A stretch of 64,000 nt of DNA from Rubellicoccus peritrichatus (lineage in GTDB: Bacteria > Verrucomicrobiota > Verrucomicrobiia > Opitutales > Cerasicoccaceae): assembly GCF_033100135.1 (NCBI RefSeq), contig NZ_CP136920.1, positions 1,426,001-1,490,000 on the forward strand. The letters run 5' to 3'. Both the position numbers and the translations under genes were made by a program. The notes under the pieces were generated by a model. That model did no database searches and was not told the DNA's origin. It saw only the letters and a program-made list of their open reading frames with translations. Below are positions 54,528 through 63,614 of this stretch, in pieces. Numbering within the stretch: position 1 is the stretch's first letter; each line of letters starts with the position of its first letter.

Positions 54528-55913
54528 CTAGCTTTTCTCCTCTTGCTTCTCACCTGATGATACATGCTCTTTGATGAACGCACGTATCGCCTCTTTGTCG
54601 GCCGGGAGCGGATAAGTGACGATTGGATATGTTTTCAGTTTTTCGAGTGAGTCGACAGTTGGATGAATGCCAATGGCAGACTCGATCACATCAGGGAATT
54701 TTGCCGGGCTTGCGGTGGAGAGAATGACGCTGGTTTTGTCAGGATCGAGAGTCTGGAAGCCGCATGCTGTGTGTGGGTCGACTATGTAGTTATAGCGCTC
54801 ATGGACCTCCTTGATCAGGCGTTCAATGTCGCCATCTTCCGAGCGTGATGTTGTGAAGCTGTCCGGGTCAAACGCATCGAAATCCACCTTGCCGGTTTCG
54901 CGCATTTGTTTCATCAGTTCGCGGACTTTTTCCGGATTTTGTCCTACTTTATAGAAAAGGAAGCGTTCGAAGTTCGACGCGATCTGGATGTCCATTGATG
55001 GCGCCAGGCTGGGCTTCACGTCATCGACTGCATAGGTGCCGGTTGTGAAGAGGCGGTAGAGGATGTCATTCTGGTTGGTGGCGACGCGGAATGAGCTGAC
55101 GGGCAGTCCCATTTGTTGGGTCAGCCAACCGGCGAGGACATTGCCAAAGTTTCCAGTCGGGACGACGAATTCCAGATTGGCGCGGGCTGCTTCCGGTAGG
55201 CGTAACCATGCCCAGATGTAATAAACACATTGTGCTAGAATCCGGGCAAGGTTGATCGAATTGATGGCGGAGAGATGATACTCGGCCTTGAATTCAAGAT
55301 CTCCAAAAAGGTCTTTTACTGCAGCCTGCCCATCGTCAAACGAGCCGGTTATTGAGATTGGGTAGACATTGGTTGCGCCGGTCGTGGTCATCTGCCGCTC
55401 CTGCAGCGGAGAAACACGTCCATCTGGATAGAGGATGAAAATGTTGACGCCTTCCTTGCCAAGCAGGCCGTGAATTGCAGCCGAGCCGGTGTCGCCAGAG
55501 GTTGCGCCGAGCACATTGATCGAGCTGCCAGTCCGTTTGATTTGGGCTTCGTAGAGGTTCCCCAGAAGCTGAAGGGCAAAGTCTTTGAAGGCCAGAGTTG
55601 GGCCATGGAACAGTTCCAGAACGTGGGTTTTCTCGTCCAACTGAACTAGTGGTGCGATCCGTTTGTCGGCAAATTTTTTGTAAGACTGGCCAATGATGCG
55701 CTGGAGTTCGCTCTCGTCGTAATCCGTGGCAAAGAGGCGCATGAACTCAAAACAGACTCTTGCGTAATCGTATCTTTCCCACTCGCTGAGCTTGGAGGAG
55801 ATATCTGGAAGGGAATCCGGCAGGTAAAGTCCGCCATCCGGTGCCAGTCCAGCCTCGACCGCCGCACTGAATTCCAATGGTTCGCTTTGCCCTCTTGTGC
55901 TGATGAATTGCAT
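54528..55913 (-). CDS. thrC: Threonine synthase
   Basis: 461 residues. The PLP lysine is Lys110 in HGPTLAFKDFALQLLG. GATSGDTGSAAIHGL is the serine/glycine loop and VPTGNFGNVLAGW the conserved mid region. EFSAAVEAGLAPDGGLYLP is the N-terminal signature. It converts phosphohomoserine to threonine. Length fits the longer proteobacterial/yeast-like class. It lies 97 bp upstream of the O-antigen ligase-like gene in the same direction, probably a separate function. Confidence 0.94.
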   Translation of the reverse strand: MQFISTRGQSEPLEFSAAVEAGLAPDGGLYLPDSLPDISSKLSEWERYDYARVCFEFMRLFATDYDESELQRIIGQSYKKFADKRIAPLVQLDEKTHVLELFHGPTLAFKDFALQLLGNLYEAQIKRTGSSINVLGATSGDTGSAAIHGLLGKEGVNIFILYPDGRVSPLQERQMTTTGATNVYPISITGSFDDGQAAVKDLFGDLEFKAEYHLSAINSINLARILAQCVYYIWAWLRLPEAARANLEFVVPTGNFGNVLAGWLTQQMGLPVSSFRVATNQNDILYRLFTTGTYAVDDVKPSLAPSMDIQIASNFERFLFYKVGQNPEKVRELMKQMRETGKVDFDAFDPDSFTTSRSEDGDIERLIKEVHERYNYIVDPHTACGFQTLDPDKTSVILSTASPAKFPDVIESAIGIHPTVDSLEKLKTYPIVTYPLPADKEAIRAFIKEHVSSGEKQEEKS

Positions 55914-55976
55914 TTTGCTTAGGCAAACCCGCCTATGAGCATCTCACAAGAGTAAAAACGCTCCCGTGTTCTTCAC

Positions 55977-56516
55977 TTAACTTTGCGGGTAGAGCCAGTC
56001 TTTGAAGACTTTGGACAACCAGGGCATGGCGACAAAGGACATCAGGAAGCTAACGGGTATACAGGCGAAAAAGACCGACAATGGCATTGGGAAGTCATGC
56101 AACACTGGGCCCAGAAAGATCCGGGTGATCAGGATAAGTGGATAAACCGCCATAAATGCCATCAACCACATCTTCCATTTTGGCGGCGGTTTGTGAGAGT
56201 TTGGAGATGGAAACCAAGGTTCGAATCCACTCATTCGGCTAATGTGCTGGTTTTCGATCAATGCCGGCAACTTGGCATAACAGGCCGTTTTTTCTTCCGA
56301 TTCTTCCCAGCGCTTGAGGTCTGCAAAGCTTTTGAAGCGCACAACAACATTGAACTGATCTTCCGCACCAGCGTGATCCTCCAGTCGGCGGGAACCAATA
56401 AATCCTGGAAATTTTGCACAAGCATCATGAACTTCATCGGCCCACTTGAGCATCGCTTCCTTCGCACCAGGTTTTATCTGCCGCGAAATGTAGAGTGTCA
56501 CCGGTTCATCGGACAT
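55977..56516 (-). CDS. ABM-domain protein with C-terminal membrane helices
   Basis: 179 residues. Residues ~5-100 form an antibiotic-biosynthesis-monooxygenase-type ferredoxin-like domain (VTLYISRQIKPGAKEAMLKW; FNVVVRFKSFADLKRWEESEE). Two hydrophobic helices follow (WKMWLMAFMAVYPLILITRI and PLSVFFACIPVSFLMSFVAM). This ABM-plus-two-TM layout is a known uncharacterised subfamily. No cofactor is implied. It is about 60 bp upstream of thrC. Confidence 0.85.
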   Translation of the reverse strand: MSDEPVTLYISRQIKPGAKEAMLKWADEVHDACAKFPGFIGSRRLEDHAGAEDQFNVVVRFKSFADLKRWEESEEKTACYAKLPALIENQHISRMSGFEPWFPSPNSHKPPPKWKMWLMAFMAVYPLILITRIFLGPVLHDFPMPLSVFFACIPVSFLMSFVAMPWLSKVFKDWLYPQS

Positions 56517-56596
56517 GCCTCAATATAGAGGTATGCGATGGTAGGTTGTCGAACTCTTTGCGAGCTTAGCCCGCGCCGCTGAGAGGGTAAAATGCC

Positions 56597-57535
56597 TCAG
56601 CTTTCTGCGTCTACAATGTCTTTAAAGAAAGGAATCGTGCGCTCAAGGCCTGCTTCCAGCTTGATCTTCGGCTCCCAGTCTAACTTTGCCTTGGCCTGAG
56701 TGATGTCTGGCTGGCGCTGTTTCGGGTCGTCACTTGGGAGCGGAAGGAAGCTGAGTTTGCTCTTGCTTCCTGTCATTTCGATAACCTTTTCGGCCAGTTC
56801 TTTAATCGTGAATTCGCCTGGGTTGCCAATATTGACTGGCCCAGTCAGGCCTTCAGTGTTCATGAGGCGAACCATGCCCTCAAGTAGGTCGTCAACATAA
56901 CAGAAAGAACGGGTCTGTGAACCGTCACCGTAGATGGTGATATCTTCGTTCTTCAGCGCCTGGATGATGAAATTGGAGACTACCCGGCCGTCCTGAGGAT
57001 CCATCCGTGGGCCATAGGTATTGAAAATTCGCATGACACGAATATCGACATTGTTCTGACGATGATAATCGAAGAAAAGGGTTTCGGCACAGCGTTTGCC
57101 CTCATCATAGCAGGAGCGGATACCGATTGGGTTGACGTTGCCCCAGTAGGATTCAGGCTGAGGGTGAACATCGGGATCACCGTAAATTTCCGAAGTGGAT
57201 GCTTGCAGGACGCGTGCGCCCAGGCGTTTGGCCAGACCGAGGCAGTTTATTGCGCCCATGACCGAAGTCTTGATCGTTTTGATCGCGTTATGCTGGTAAT
57301 GAACCGGAGATGCGGGGCATGCTAGGTTGTAGATCTGATCGACTTCAATTTTGAAGGGATCAACGACATCGTGGCGCATCATTTCAAAGGACGGGTCGCT
57401 CATCAAATGGACGATATTCTTCTTGTGGCCCGTGAAGAAGTTGTCCAGGCAAGTGACTTCGTGCCCTTCATTGAGCAGGCGTTCGCATAGGTGGCTCCCA
57501 AGAAAGCCGGCTCCTCCAGTAACAAGTATACGCAT
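56597..57535 (-). CDS. UDP-glucuronate decarboxylase-like NAD-dependent sugar epimerase/dehydratase
   Basis: From ATG 57535 ([20 protein letters not shown]), 312 residues; a longer frame to 57580 adds a non-homologous stretch. The Rossmann motif is GGAGFLGS, the catalytic Thr/Ser region [11 protein letters not shown] and the Tyr/Lys pair [22 protein letters not shown] and [10 protein letters not shown] are hallmarks of UDP-glucuronate decarboxylase (UDP-xylose synthase). It supplies UDP-xylose for envelope glycans (inference). Confidence 0.9.
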   Translation of the reverse strand: MRILVTGGAGFLGSHLCERLLNEGHEVTCLDNFFTGHKKNIVHLMSDPSFEMMRHDVVDPFKIEVDQIYNLACPASPVHYQHNAIKTIKTSVMGAINCLGLAKRLGARVLQASTSEIYGDPDVHPQPESYWGNVNPIGIRSCYDEGKRCAETLFFDYHRQNNVDIRVMRIFNTYGPRMDPQDGRVVSNFIIQALKNEDITIYGDGSQTRSFCYVDDLLEGMVRLMNTEGLTGPVNIGNPGEFTIKELAEKVIEMTGSKSKLSFLPLPSDDPKQRQPDITQAKAKLDWEPKIKLEAGLERTIPFFKDIVDAES

Positions 57536-57622
57536 TATTCGATTCGGTTCTAAAAAGCTAAAGGGAAGTATGGATTGCACCTGAGTATGGCGAGCGAAAA
57601 CATGCTGACGCGGTCCAGGTAA

Positions 57623-58405
57623 TCAATCCGCAAGTTCAAATTCTACTAAAACAGGCAGGTGATCCGAGGTTTTGGTTTTAATCACTTTGGACTCTGTCAT
57701 CTGGTAGGGGTAGGGCAGCATGATGAAATCAATGCCTTTGCTTGGGAAATGCGCGGGGAAAGTCCGGGCCTGCCTTGGGTAGATTTTGTAATCGCCATGC
57801 CGTTGGACAAAACGAAAAAGGTGGCTCACTGCGTCCCCTAATGGAGCAGAGCGTGAATTGAAGTCCCCACAGATGATCGGGGCTAATGTGTTGCCGTTGT
57901 TGCCAGGATGAGGCTTGTCAGTGATGAAGCTGATAATCTGCTCCACTTGCTCGATCCGCTTTTTACGGGATTTGTAATCCAAATGCAGGTTAATCAAGGG
58001 CAGGTGATGGCCGGCAATATCGATTTCTGCATAGAGAAACCCCTTCTCTCCCAGTGATGCTGTGCCAAAAGGATTGTTCTCCCAGATATGAACCGGGTGA
58101 CGCGAAAGGATACCATTTCCATAAGCCAGATGCCTTTTGCCGCTTCGTCGTGTGTTAATGCCGTAGAGCAAATGCTCAAAGCCGCTCTCTTCTCGGATAA
58201 TTTCCAGCAGGTCGAGCTGTTTGTTCCAATGGGAGTCCTGATCGACCTCTTGTAGGGCTACAAGATCAGCGCCTGACTCGCGAATCACCCTGGCAATGCG
58301 AGTCAGGTTATTGCGAATCCGTTTTTCCTTTTGCAGTCCCTGATAAAGGGAAAGGCCGCGTCCGTGGGCAATATTAAAGGTCAACAGCTTCAAACGGGTA
58401 GTCAT
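57623..58405 (-). CDS. Endonuclease/exonuclease/phosphatase family hydrolase
   Basis: 260 residues from ATG 58405 (MTTRLKLLTFNIAHGRG). EEP motifs are complete: TFNIAHG (Asn), LVALQEVDQ (Glu), NLHLDYKSR, IICGDFNSR (Asp/Asn) and TSDHLPV (Asp/His). No signal peptide. Substrates in this fold range from DNA to inositol phosphates and sphingomyelin; sequence alone does not decide. A long inverted repeat separates it from the divergent cardiolipin synthase gene. Confidence 0.88.
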   Translation of the reverse strand: MTTRLKLLTFNIAHGRGLSLYQGLQKEKRIRNNLTRIARVIRESGADLVALQEVDQDSHWNKQLDLLEIIREESGFEHLLYGINTRRSGKRHLAYGNGILSRHPVHIWENNPFGTASLGEKGFLYAEIDIAGHHLPLINLHLDYKSRKKRIEQVEQIISFITDKPHPGNNGNTLAPIICGDFNSRSAPLGDAVSHLFRFVQRHGDYKIYPRQARTFPAHFPSKGIDFIMLPYPYQMTESKVIKTKTSDHLPVLVEFELAD

Positions 58406-58426
58406 TTTCAAGCACCTGATTTTATT

Positions 58427-58516
58427 ATCCACAGATTTCTCAGATTAGCGCTGATTCCCATACAGTCATTTCACTACCAGGCAGAATAATCTGCGTGAAT
58501 CTAAGAAATCTGTGGA
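58427..58516. repeat. Inverted repeat, ATCCACAGATTTCT family
   Basis: ATCCACAGATTTCTCAGATT (left, from 58427) pairs with AATCTAAGAAATCTGTGGAT (right, ending 58516), with pairing extending a further ~10 bp inward. Similar elements are familiar from many bacterial genomes; only one copy is in this window. Confidence 0.75.
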
Positions 58517-58632
58517 TGAATTGCATCTGGTAATGGTTTAAAAGCCTGAATGAAGAATGAAATCTATAAGCTTTTCAAGATAAGCCTGACGGGCTTAACT
58601 TATAGGTAGTGGTCATACTCAGCCTTTTTTAA

Positions 58633-60087
58633 ATGTTTCTCGATCTCTGGACATTACTTGTTGATGGTGCCAATGACAGCGTTCGTTGGATCTGGGTTTT
58701 TCTGACCACTCATTTTGTCACTTTGCTGGGATTTGCCATGGGGCTTCTCGTCATGGGGCAGTTAATTCGTGAGCGGCGCCAGACGAGCAACATCTTTGCC
58801 TGGTTCCTGCTTATTGTCTTTATGCCTTTCGTGGGCGCGATTCTCTACTTCCTTTTTGGTGGGACCAAGAGTCGCTTTGTCCTGAAAAACAAATCCCGTG
58901 TCCGCAATTATGCCGCTGCTATTGCCGAGAAAGGCCATTCGGATATTGCTCCGGATCCAGCACGCCCTTTCGAGTTCCAGCGGATGGAGGGCAACTCGTT
59001 TGAATTGTTGCCGGACAATGTGACTTGTTTTGAAGCTTTGTGCCGTGAAATCGAAAACGCCGAGAAGTCCATCCATGTGATGACTTACATTTTGGGCAAT
59101 GATGAGGCAGGTCGTCGCGTAGTTGATCTACTGGCTAAACGTGCCAGTGAAGGCATTGAAGTCAAATTGCTCATTGATGCCGTTGGGAGTATGGGGCGGG
59201 GAGGGCGCTTTGTTGACCCGATTCGGAAAGCTGGCGGCCGTGCGGTGCGATTCATGCCCGTCATTCCGTTTCATACGAAAACGTCTGCAAATCTGCGTAA
59301 TCACCGCAAGATGGCTATTTTTGATCGCAAGCGGTTGATCACTGGTGGTCAGAATATCGATACCCGCTTCATGGGACCGACACCAGATCCTGATGTATTT
59401 AAGGATTTCTCAGCTTTGATTGAAGGGCCTATTGTTTCCCAGTTTAACCGCCACTTTGTCAGTGACTGGTGTTTCACCACGGGTGATAAACCAGAGACTT
59501 TTAAGGAACAACTGCTTTTCAGGCCGGACAATGTCGGCGATGCCGTGATGCGTGCAGTTCCCAGTGGACCTGATATGGAACGGGATACATTGTGGGAACG
59601 TCTCATCATCCAGATACAGGAGTGCAAGGAAGAGCTGACGGTTGTGACACCCTATTTCCTGCCCGACTCGGTTATTATGGCCTCGCTTGCGGTCAAGGCG
59701 CATATGGGCAAAAAAATCACATTGATCCTGCCCGAACATTCGAACCAGAAAATGGTCGATCGTGCACGCTACCACCACTTGCGTGAGCTTAAGGAGGAGG
59801 GTATCAATATACTCTTCTACCAACCGGGCATGGTCCATGCCAAACTTTTCATTGCTGATCGTAAAATCGCCATGATTGGTTCGGCCAATATGGATATGCG
59901 TAGCCTGTTTGTGAATTTTGAAATAGGCCTTTTCATTCAAGATCCCGAAGTGATTGTTCAGCTCCAGAACTGGGCAGATTCGCTTGTCCCAGATTGTGTC
60001 CCTTTCCATCGTTCGAAGAAGGCAAGGGCAACCCCAGGTCGTATCTTTCTTGAAGATATCGCCCATCTCATGATGCCGTTGCTATAA
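58633..60087 (+). CDS. cls: Cardiolipin synthase (phospholipase D family)
   Basis: 484 residues. Two N-terminal membrane helices (about residues 18-38 and 54-74) include the family motif FGGTKSRF. Two HKD motifs follow: HRKMAIFD at His224, then GGQNID; and HAKLFIAD at His402, then GSANMDMRS. It condenses two phosphatidylglycerols to cardiolipin (ClsA type) at the inner membrane. Length and layout are normal. Confidence 0.94.
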   Translation: MFLDLWTLLVDGANDSVRWIWVFLTTHFVTLLGFAMGLLVMGQLIRERRQTSNIFAWFLLIVFMPFVGAILYFLFGGTKSRFVLKNKSRVRNYAAAIAEKGHSDIAPDPARPFEFQRMEGNSFELLPDNVTCFEALCREIENAEKSIHVMTYILGNDEAGRRVVDLLAKRASEGIEVKLLIDAVGSMGRGGRFVDPIRKAGGRAVRFMPVIPFHTKTSANLRNHRKMAIFDRKRLITGGQNIDTRFMGPTPDPDVFKDFSALIEGPIVSQFNRHFVSDWCFTTGDKPETFKEQLLFRPDNVGDAVMRAVPSGPDMERDTLWERLIIQIQECKEELTVVTPYFLPDSVIMASLAVKAHMGKKITLILPEHSNQKMVDRARYHHLRELKEEGINILFYQPGMVHAKLFIADRKIAMIGSANMDMRSLFVNFEIGLFIQDPEVIVQLQNWADSLVPDCVPFHRSKKARATPGRIFLEDIAHLMMPLL

Positions 60088-60525
60088 AAACAAGCTGTCC
60101 AGGCATGAATGGATACTCACTTAGCATTCAGCACTCAGCGTTTCGCATTCATAACTTGACTGTCAAAGAACGTTTACCGTCCGGTGATAAGTCACTCGCT
60201 CGAATGCAACCTCCAGCTTTTGTTCGTCTAATCGTTTAAGACTTGGGCGATCCCACACTTGCGCACCTTGGCAAGCGTGGCTGATTTGTCGGAGCTTTAA
60301 AAAGCTCCTGCGACGACAGCCGAAAAACCACTCGTGGAAAAGTCTTCGCCACATCAACCCGGTCCCTGATTAAAATACTGAATCAAGCCCGACCCCGCCA
60401 AGGCAGGATCGCGTGATGAAAACCGTTAATCACCATTCGTGTTTTCGGGAAACACCGTTAAGGCGGTTTGTATATTCGATGAGCATTCATGCCACCGATT
60501 ATAACATATCGAAAATATCCGTCAA
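60088..60525. other. Intergenic region without recognised gene
   Basis: Includes a CAGCACTCAGCGTTTCGCATT stretch near 60130 of the kind seen in dispersed repeats, and GC-rich segments, but no frame with protein-like content on either strand. I see no riboswitch-like pairing. Confidence 0.3.
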
Positions 60526-60606
60526 TTGATCGGCTTGATACCCTTGATCTGTTTGATCATTTGGATCATTGGGCTATGTTTGATATACTTGATATATTGG
60601 GTAAGC
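60526..60606 (+). repeat. 9-bp tandem repeat array TTGATNNNN (nine units)
   Basis: TTGAT begins at 60526, 60535, 60544, 60553, 60580 and 60589; TGGAT at 60562 and TGGGT at 60598 are variants in the same 9-bp phase, with one decayed unit at 60571. The array ends at the left arm of the hairpin repeat at 60606. Overlapping ORFs encode only LD/FD dipeptide-type repeats and are not genes. Confidence 0.85.
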
Positions 60607-60693
60607 AAGGTAGGCGCCGTCTTCAGACAAGCCGGACGTCACGCAAAGCTTTACGCCGCGCTGGCGGCTTGTCTGGAGACGGCGCCCTACTTG
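60606..60693. repeat. Long-stem inverted repeat, TAGGCGCCGTCTTCAGACAAG family
   Basis: The left arm 60606-60634 (CAAGGTAGGCGCCGTCTTC...) pairs with the right arm 60665-60693 (...GAGACGGCGCCCTACTTG) over about 27 bp with small indels. The 30-base loop is GC-rich. It ends about 8 bp before the stop of the heme ABC ATPase gene and could act as its terminator. Confidence 0.8.
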
Positions 60694-60700
60694 TTTATCC

Positions 60701-61495
60701 TTAAATCGAATTCTCCTGCGGCTGAGTTGCGATGACTTTTCGACCTTCATGTTCGATCACGGATACATCGACACCGAATACTTCACCCAGGATTTTTCTC
60801 GTCATGGTTTCCTCTGTTTTGCCCTGAGCAAAAACGCGCCCTTGTTTCAGGAGTAGGGTACAGTCGGTGTAATTGAGCGCGAGGTTAAGATCATGCAGGA
60901 CACAACAAACGCCCAGTCCTTGTGAGGCCATTTTTTTTCCAGCTTCCAGGACGGCATGCTGGTGGCTGATATCAAGATTGTTAGTTGGCTCGTCCAGGAA
61001 AAGATAAGCCGTGGAACCACTTTCTTTGTCTGGCCAGATTTGGGCCAGGACGCGGGCAAGGTCGACACGCTGCCTTTCGCCACCTGAGAGTGTGAGGTAA
61101 TGTCGTTCCTCCAAAGCGGAGATATCGGTGGCTTCCATCGCCAGTCCGACGATATCAACTCCGCTGTCTTTTTCATGGCGATCGAGATGGGGCATGCGTC
61201 CCATTTCAACCACTTCTCGCACCGTGAAGTTGAAGCCCAGTTTTGAACTCTGTGGCAATACAGCCCGTCGACAGGCCAGGTCAGCGGCACCAAAAGATTT
61301 CAAAGATTTTTCATCGAGTAAAATGCTTCCTGAACTCGCTTCGATGGCACCCGTCATGATATTCAACAAGGTGCTTTTTCCTGCGCCATTCGGCCCAATG
61401 ATGGCGGTAATCGTTCCGGCTTCGATCGACAGCGACACATCATCAAGCACCTGTTTTGTGCCGTAGGCATATGAGATATTTTTGGCTGCGATCAT
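60701..61495 (-). CDS. hmuV: Heme ABC transporter ATP-binding protein
   Basis: 264 residues. Walker A is IIGPNGAGKSTLL, the signature LTLSGGERQRVDLARVLAQ and Walker B AYLFLDEPTNNLD; the switch His lies in CVLHDLNLAL. It is of the FecE/BtuD/HmuV class. The heme assignment rests on gene order with hmuT, hmuU and the divergent hmuS. It follows hmuU after a 16-bp gap in one operon. Confidence 0.9.
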   Translation of the reverse strand: MIAAKNISYAYGTKQVLDDVSLSIEAGTITAIIGPNGAGKSTLLNIMTGAIEASSGSILLDEKSLKSFGAADLACRRAVLPQSSKLGFNFTVREVVEMGRMPHLDRHEKDSGVDIVGLAMEATDISALEERHYLTLSGGERQRVDLARVLAQIWPDKESGSTAYLFLDEPTNNLDISHQHAVLEAGKKMASQGLGVCCVLHDLNLALNYTDCTLLLKQGRVFAQGKTEETMTRKILGEVFGVDVSVIEHEGRKVIATQPQENSI

Positions 61496-61511
61496 GTTAA
61501 CGAGTTATAAA

Positions 61512-62570
61512 CTACAGAGCCATTTTACGGCGACCTGAGATGAGTAATCCCAGGAAGAAGGGCCCACCAAGAATGGAAGTCAGGATGCCAATTTGAAGCT
61601 CGGCTGGTGCAATGACAGTGCGGGCGAAGGTGTCCGCAATAATCAGGGCGAGACCTCCAGCCAATGCACCGGCTGGCAAGAGCAATCGGTGGTCGGGACC
61701 GAAACTGATCCGTATGATGTGTGGAATGACGAGGCCAACAAAACCTATGATACCAAAGAACGCCACCGTCACGCCAACCATGATGGCGCTGAGAAAGATG
61801 GCGGCTCTTTTGACCTGTTGGACCTCAATGCCGAGATGGTAGGCTTCGACTTCCCCCAATAAAAATGCATTCAACGCTTTGGCATAGCGAATGGCGAAAA
61901 AGAGACTGGGCACAACAATCGCGGCGATGACCCAGACCGAGGTCCAGTTGGCTCCAGCGATGCTTCCCAGACTCCAGAACGTGAATGAGCGTAATTGATC
62001 ATCGCTGGCAAAGATGGTTACAGCTAAACCAATCAAGGCTCCACTGATTGCGTTGATTGCGATCCCGGTTAAAAGCATAGATGCAACATGCGTCTTTCCA
62101 CCAACCAGGGAGATACGGTATATCAAAAAGGTAAGTCCGACCGAGCCACACATGGCTAAGACCGGCAGGCCAAACCAGTCAATGAGTGGCCCGGTCATTC
62201 CGATCTGTGGTAAGACAACAAATGCCACAACGGCCCCCATGGCCGCGCCACCCGAAACACCGATCAATGCCGGGTCGGCCAGTGGATTGCGGAAGAGGCC
62301 CTGTAGCATTGCACCCGAAAGTGCCAGCCCTGCTCCAGCGAGAATCGCTGAGATCAAACGTGGCAGGCGAATATGCCAGACAATTGCATCGGCCACTGGA
62401 TCAGGGGTATCATTTGACAAGCCGACTTTTGAGGCAAAGACGTTTCCAATTGATCCAAGATCCACTTTTGCCGGGCCCATGATCATGCCCACTACAACGC
62501 CTATAAGCATGGCAACGGCCAAGCCGAGAAGGACCAGCTTGCGAGAGCTGTCATTTAGATGGATAGGCAC
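61512..62570 (-). CDS. hmuU: Heme ABC transporter permease (FecCD family)
   Basis: 352 residues with about ten membrane helices. FecCD signatures: WHIRLPRLISAILAGAGLALSGAMLQGLFRNPLADP, GVSGGAAMGA, GFVGLVIPHIIR and GPDHRLLLPAGALAGG. It forms the inner-membrane channel with HmuV. The spacer to hmuT (62571-62657) is largely a dispersed repeat. Confidence 0.9.
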   Translation of the reverse strand: MPIHLNDSSRKLVLLGLAVAMLIGVVVGMIMGPAKVDLGSIGNVFASKVGLSNDTPDPVADAIVWHIRLPRLISAILAGAGLALSGAMLQGLFRNPLADPALIGVSGGAAMGAVVAFVVLPQIGMTGPLIDWFGLPVLAMCGSVGLTFLIYRISLVGGKTHVASMLLTGIAINAISGALIGLAVTIFASDDQLRSFTFWSLGSIAGANWTSVWVIAAIVVPSLFFAIRYAKALNAFLLGEVEAYHLGIEVQQVKRAAIFLSAIMVGVTVAFFGIIGFVGLVIPHIIRISFGPDHRLLLPAGALAGGLALIIADTFARTVIAPAELQIGILTSILGGPFFLGLLISGRRKMAL

Positions 62571-62576
62571 TACTGA

Positions 62577-62676
62577 TTTCTGATTTCAGATCGCGGATTT
62601 CAGATTGTATGTCCGAATTGAGCGATTCTATAATTTCAATACTTCAATCTGAAATCATCAATCTGCATTCCGCAAT
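62577..62676. repeat. AATCTGAAATC-type dispersed repeat between hmuT and hmuU
   Basis: Several copies of (A)ATCTGAAATC or its complement (CTGATTTCTGATTTCAGATC; GGATTTCAGATTG; CAATCTGAAATCATCAATC) lie in both orientations. The right end enters the hmuT reading frame and supplies its last codons (ALRNAD) and stop. Confidence 0.65.
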
Positions 62677-63530
62677 GCAAACAGCCCATTCCACCGCTCA
62701 ACGGCTTCACCCAAACGTGGTCCGAAGGCAATATCGTCCAGTGGAACACCATGGATTGCATCGTTCTGAATGGCCGCCACAGGAGCCAGAGTTTCAAGGT
62801 TCTGCAGTTCGACAATTGATGCTTCGGTGCCTCCATGGCCATTGGAGAGCGCAACCAGAATGATATCCGGGTTCATCTCGATGATTGATTCGGCAGACAT
62901 TGGCTGAAAGCCGGTAATACTGTTTGCCGCATTGGTGCCTCCGGCGAGGCGTATCAATTCATCAGCTCGTGTGCCATTTCCGCCAGCCATGCCTGGACTA
63001 CTAGCATTTGGTGGTCTCATGAAGAATAGGACTCGCGGGGCAGGTGAGGACCATTTTTCTGAATTGGCCTGCGCCTGATCGATCTGGCTCTTTACTTTGG
63101 CAAGAACCGCATTGGCTTTGTTTTCGCTGTCCAATGTTTCAGCGACTTCATTGATGGAAGCCTCCAATGCCTGGTAGCTATTGGGCTCAGGAAGCCAGAG
63201 AATTTCGACACCAGTCTTTTTCAGTAGGTCTTTTGCGGCAGGAGGCCCAAGGGATTCAGTTGCGACAACCAGATCCGGTTTCATCGATAAAATGCCTTCG
63301 GGAGAGATGCTGCGAATGTAGCCCACTTGCGGTAAATCGCGTACTTCAGGTGGATAAGTGCTCGATAAATCGGTCGCAATCACCTCATCGCCGTGGCCCA
63401 GGGCGAAAACGGCCTCCGTCGCGGCTCCGCCGATGGTAACGATCCTTTGTTTTTCTGAAAAAGCGTAAGTTGCTGTTAAAAAGCAAATTACTGATGTGAT
63501 GATGAATTTCTTGGTCTGAGACTGAGACAT
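62658..63530 (-). CDS. hmuT: Heme ABC transporter substrate-binding protein
   Basis: 290 residues with a signal peptide (FIITSVICFLTATYAFS). A class III binding-protein fold: RIVTIGGAATEAVFALGHGDE, VGYIRSISPEGILSMKPDLVV, GGTNAANSITGFQPMSAE and AFGPRLGEAVERW, matching HmuT. It binds heme in the periplasm and delivers it to HmuUV. It is first in the operon, divergent from hmuS across a Fur-like site. Its last residues come from an inserted repeat. Confidence 0.9.
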   Translation of the reverse strand: MSQSQTKKFIITSVICFLTATYAFSEKQRIVTIGGAATEAVFALGHGDEVIATDLSSTYPPEVRDLPQVGYIRSISPEGILSMKPDLVVATESLGPPAAKDLLKKTGVEILWLPEPNSYQALEASINEVAETLDSENKANAVLAKVKSQIDQAQANSEKWSSPAPRVLFFMRPPNASSPGMAGGNGTRADELIRLAGGTNAANSITGFQPMSAESIIEMNPDIILVALSNGHGGTEASIVELQNLETLAPVAAIQNDAIHGVPLDDIAFGPRLGEAVERWNGLFALRNAD

Positions 63531-63574
63531 ACTCGCAATTTATTTAGAAAATTACTTGACGTGCAAGCCATTAA

Positions 63575-63593
63575 TTGAAATTGAATCTCATCT
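63575..63593. promoter_or_regulatory. Fur-box-like operator between hmuT and hmuS
   Basis: TTGAAATTGAATCTCATCT resembles Fur sites (AT-rich, ATTGAATCTCAT core) and sits in the 84-bp divergent promoter region of two heme genes, where Fur control is expected. The match is moderate. TTGACG at 63556 may be a -35 element. Confidence 0.45.
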
Positions 63594-63614
63594 GCAACTG
63601 TAAGATTTTTACTT

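Noticed and set aside
56218..56228. GGTTCGAATCC, the usual T-loop sequence of tRNA genes
   Set aside because: It lies inside the ABM-domain gene and no acceptor or anticodon stems can be formed around it.
60088..60480. Possible cobalamin riboswitch beside the FecCD-type transporter
   Set aside because: The region lies downstream of the transporter operon, lacks the B12-box pattern, and the divergent hmuS identifies the system as heme uptake.
60489..60735. Plus-strand ORFs over the 9-bp array
   Set aside because: They consist of LD/FD repeats from TTGATNNNN and then read through a hairpin.
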